NCBI GenBank assembly: GCA_021802595.1
Contig: JAJZRT010000309.1
Coordinates: 1 to 5,374 of the forward strand
Direction: 5' to 3'
From: Pseudomonadota bacterium
Lineage (GTDB): Bacteria > Pseudomonadota > Gammaproteobacteria > Burkholderiales > Thiobacillaceae
DNA: 5,374 nucleotides
The translations under genes were made by a program, and so were the position numbers. Of the stretch, positions 4,790 through 5,374 are shown piece after piece (positions within the stretch are counted from its first letter, which is position 1; the number at the start of each line of letters is the position of its first letter). The notes under the pieces are model-generated. The model worked only from the letters and a program-made list of their open reading frames with translations. It was not told where the DNA came from and ran no database searches.

Positions 4790-5215
4790 ATGACCGACAA
4801 GACGGAAAAAAGCGCGAGCGCACTCGGCATCGGCGACGTCGGCCGCGTCCTGGGCCTGAGTGCGGATACGCTGCGCTATTACGAAAAGATCGGGCTGCTG
4901 CCCCGCGTAAACCGTAGTGCCTCAGGCATCCGCAGGTATGGGGAAAAAGACCTCTCGCGCCTGCGTTTCATCCAGCGGGCGCAGAAGATGGGCTTCAGCC
5001 TGGCCGAGATCGCCCAACTCCTGGCCATGCGCGACAACCCGCAACGCGCGCGGGAAAGCGTGCGCAAGCTGACCGCAACCAAGCTCGACGAGGTGGAGGC
5101 CCGCCTGCAGGAACTCACCCTGCTGCGCAACGAAATGCGCCTGCTGCTCAACCTGTGCCGGGGTGCGAAAGCGGGCTGTCCCATCATCGAAGCGATCGAC
5201 CAGGAGCACAGCTAA
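4790..5215 (+). CDS. MerR-family transcriptional regulator, metal-sensor type
   Basis: A 141-residue MerR-family dimeric activator. The winged helix-turn-helix begins at residue 13 and contains SADTLRYYEKIGLLP (24-38) and the wing SGIRRYGEKDLSRLRFI. The dimerisation helix spans about 86-121. The C-terminal metal loop is CRGAKAGCPIIEAID, with Cys123 and Cys130, a C-x6-C spacing and the CPI-E motif of the CueR/CadR/ZntR/PbrR branch. The third cysteine that divalent-metal sensors carry at the start of the dimerisation helix (Cys79 in ZntR) is Arg88 in my hand alignment with ZntR. It starts two bases after the ccdA-like stop without a clear ribosome binding site, so it depends on coupling. It probably binds both dyads in 3093-3180 and activates both arms. 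The ligand (copper, silver, gold, mercury, a zinc-like ion or a thiol oxidant) cannot be assigned. Confidence 0.9.
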   Translation: MTDKTEKSASALGIGDVGRVLGLSADTLRYYEKIGLLPRVNRSASGIRRYGEKDLSRLRFIQRAQKMGFSLAEIAQLLAMRDNPQRARESVRKLTATKLDEVEARLQELTLLRNEMRLLLNLCRGAKAGCPIIEAIDQEHS

Positions 5216-5374
5216 AACGAGTAACGTCTGCTCCGATGTATTTTGTTCTTTGCTCCTCCCACAACAACGGCGTCCCCGACGCCAGATCGAACAGCGTCAC
5301 CTCTGGCGGCAAAGTCTCGTCGAGGATGGCGGCGACGATGTCGGGCGCCAGGGTGGTGAGGTTCACCATCCAGC
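5184..5374 (-). pseudogene. C-terminal part of a recombinase-like gene, copy 2 (runs off right edge)
   Basis: An open minus-strand frame enters from the right edge, upstream of any start codon, and ends with TGA at 5184-5186. It contains LTTLAPDIVAAILDETLP, VTLFDLAS and LLWEEQR. The LAPDIV motif is one I associate with C-termini of large serine-recombinase or resolvase-type proteins. Homology with the fragment at 1360-1461 ends at EEQR (5247). The last 20 residues differ and run into the 3' end of the merR-family gene in antisense by 32 bases, so the junction of the redox cluster with this gene probably lies near 5220-5247. Whether the gene beyond the window is intact cannot be seen, so pseudogene status is an inference from the altered tail. 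Confidence 0.55.

Noticed and set aside
5203..5234. GGAGCA (5203-5208) and TGCTCC (5229-5234) as a terminator after the merR-family gene.
   Set aside because: The stem has only six pairs, the loop is 20 bases and the T-rich stretch that follows is interrupted; too weak to call.

Overview
This window looks like the edge of a decayed, patchwork genomic island in a high-GC proteobacterium. The gammaproteobacterial order Xanthomonadales is my best guess, from GC-rich codon use and the style of the dispersed repeats, but nothing here proves it. The left edge is the 3' end of tmRNA (ssrA) with its intrinsic terminator. The 3' ends of tmRNA and tRNA genes are classic integration targets for islands, and what follows is accessory DNA.

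From left to right: (1) 1-162, the ssrA 3' end and terminator. (2) 163-565, no gene, but a diverged repeat of about 140 bp (253-394), two abutting perfect hairpins (405-425 and 426-451) and a promoter with a palindromic operator (501-533). (3) 566-1344, a type II toxin-antitoxin pair: a DUF1778 ribbon-helix-helix antitoxin and a GNAT acetyltransferase toxin. (4) 1360-1942, debris: the last 33 codons of a recombinase-like gene, a second copy of the 140-bp repeat, an unassigned stretch, and the last 38 codons of an ACR3 arsenite-efflux gene, all gene pieces on the minus strand. (5) 1943-5215, an intact divergent five-gene thiol-redox cluster. (6) 5184-5374, a second, related recombinase-like tail running off the right edge.

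The redox cluster is the most interesting part. On the left arm (minus strand) are an exported DsbG-like CPAC thiol oxidoreductase and an exported DsrE-family protein. On the right arm (plus strand) are a cytosolic 92-residue thioredoxin-fold CGKC protein, a 12-helix membrane protein made of two CcdA-like halves, and a MerR-family regulator. The arms are driven by two mirror-image MerR-type promoters with 19-bp spacers and TGGAGT/ACTCCA dyads resembling the ZntR operator. The simplest model is a metal- or thiol-stress-inducible relay: cytosolic thioredoxin-like protein, then membrane CcdA-like carrier, then periplasmic DsbG-like protein, possibly with the DsrE protein as substrate or partner. 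The regulator, encoded last in the right arm, would control both arms and itself. The gene families are read from sequence; the electron path and inducer are inference. I recall similar gene sets on Pseudomonas genomic islands such as PAGI-2, so the gene set may not be new, but its function as a system appears poorly defined.
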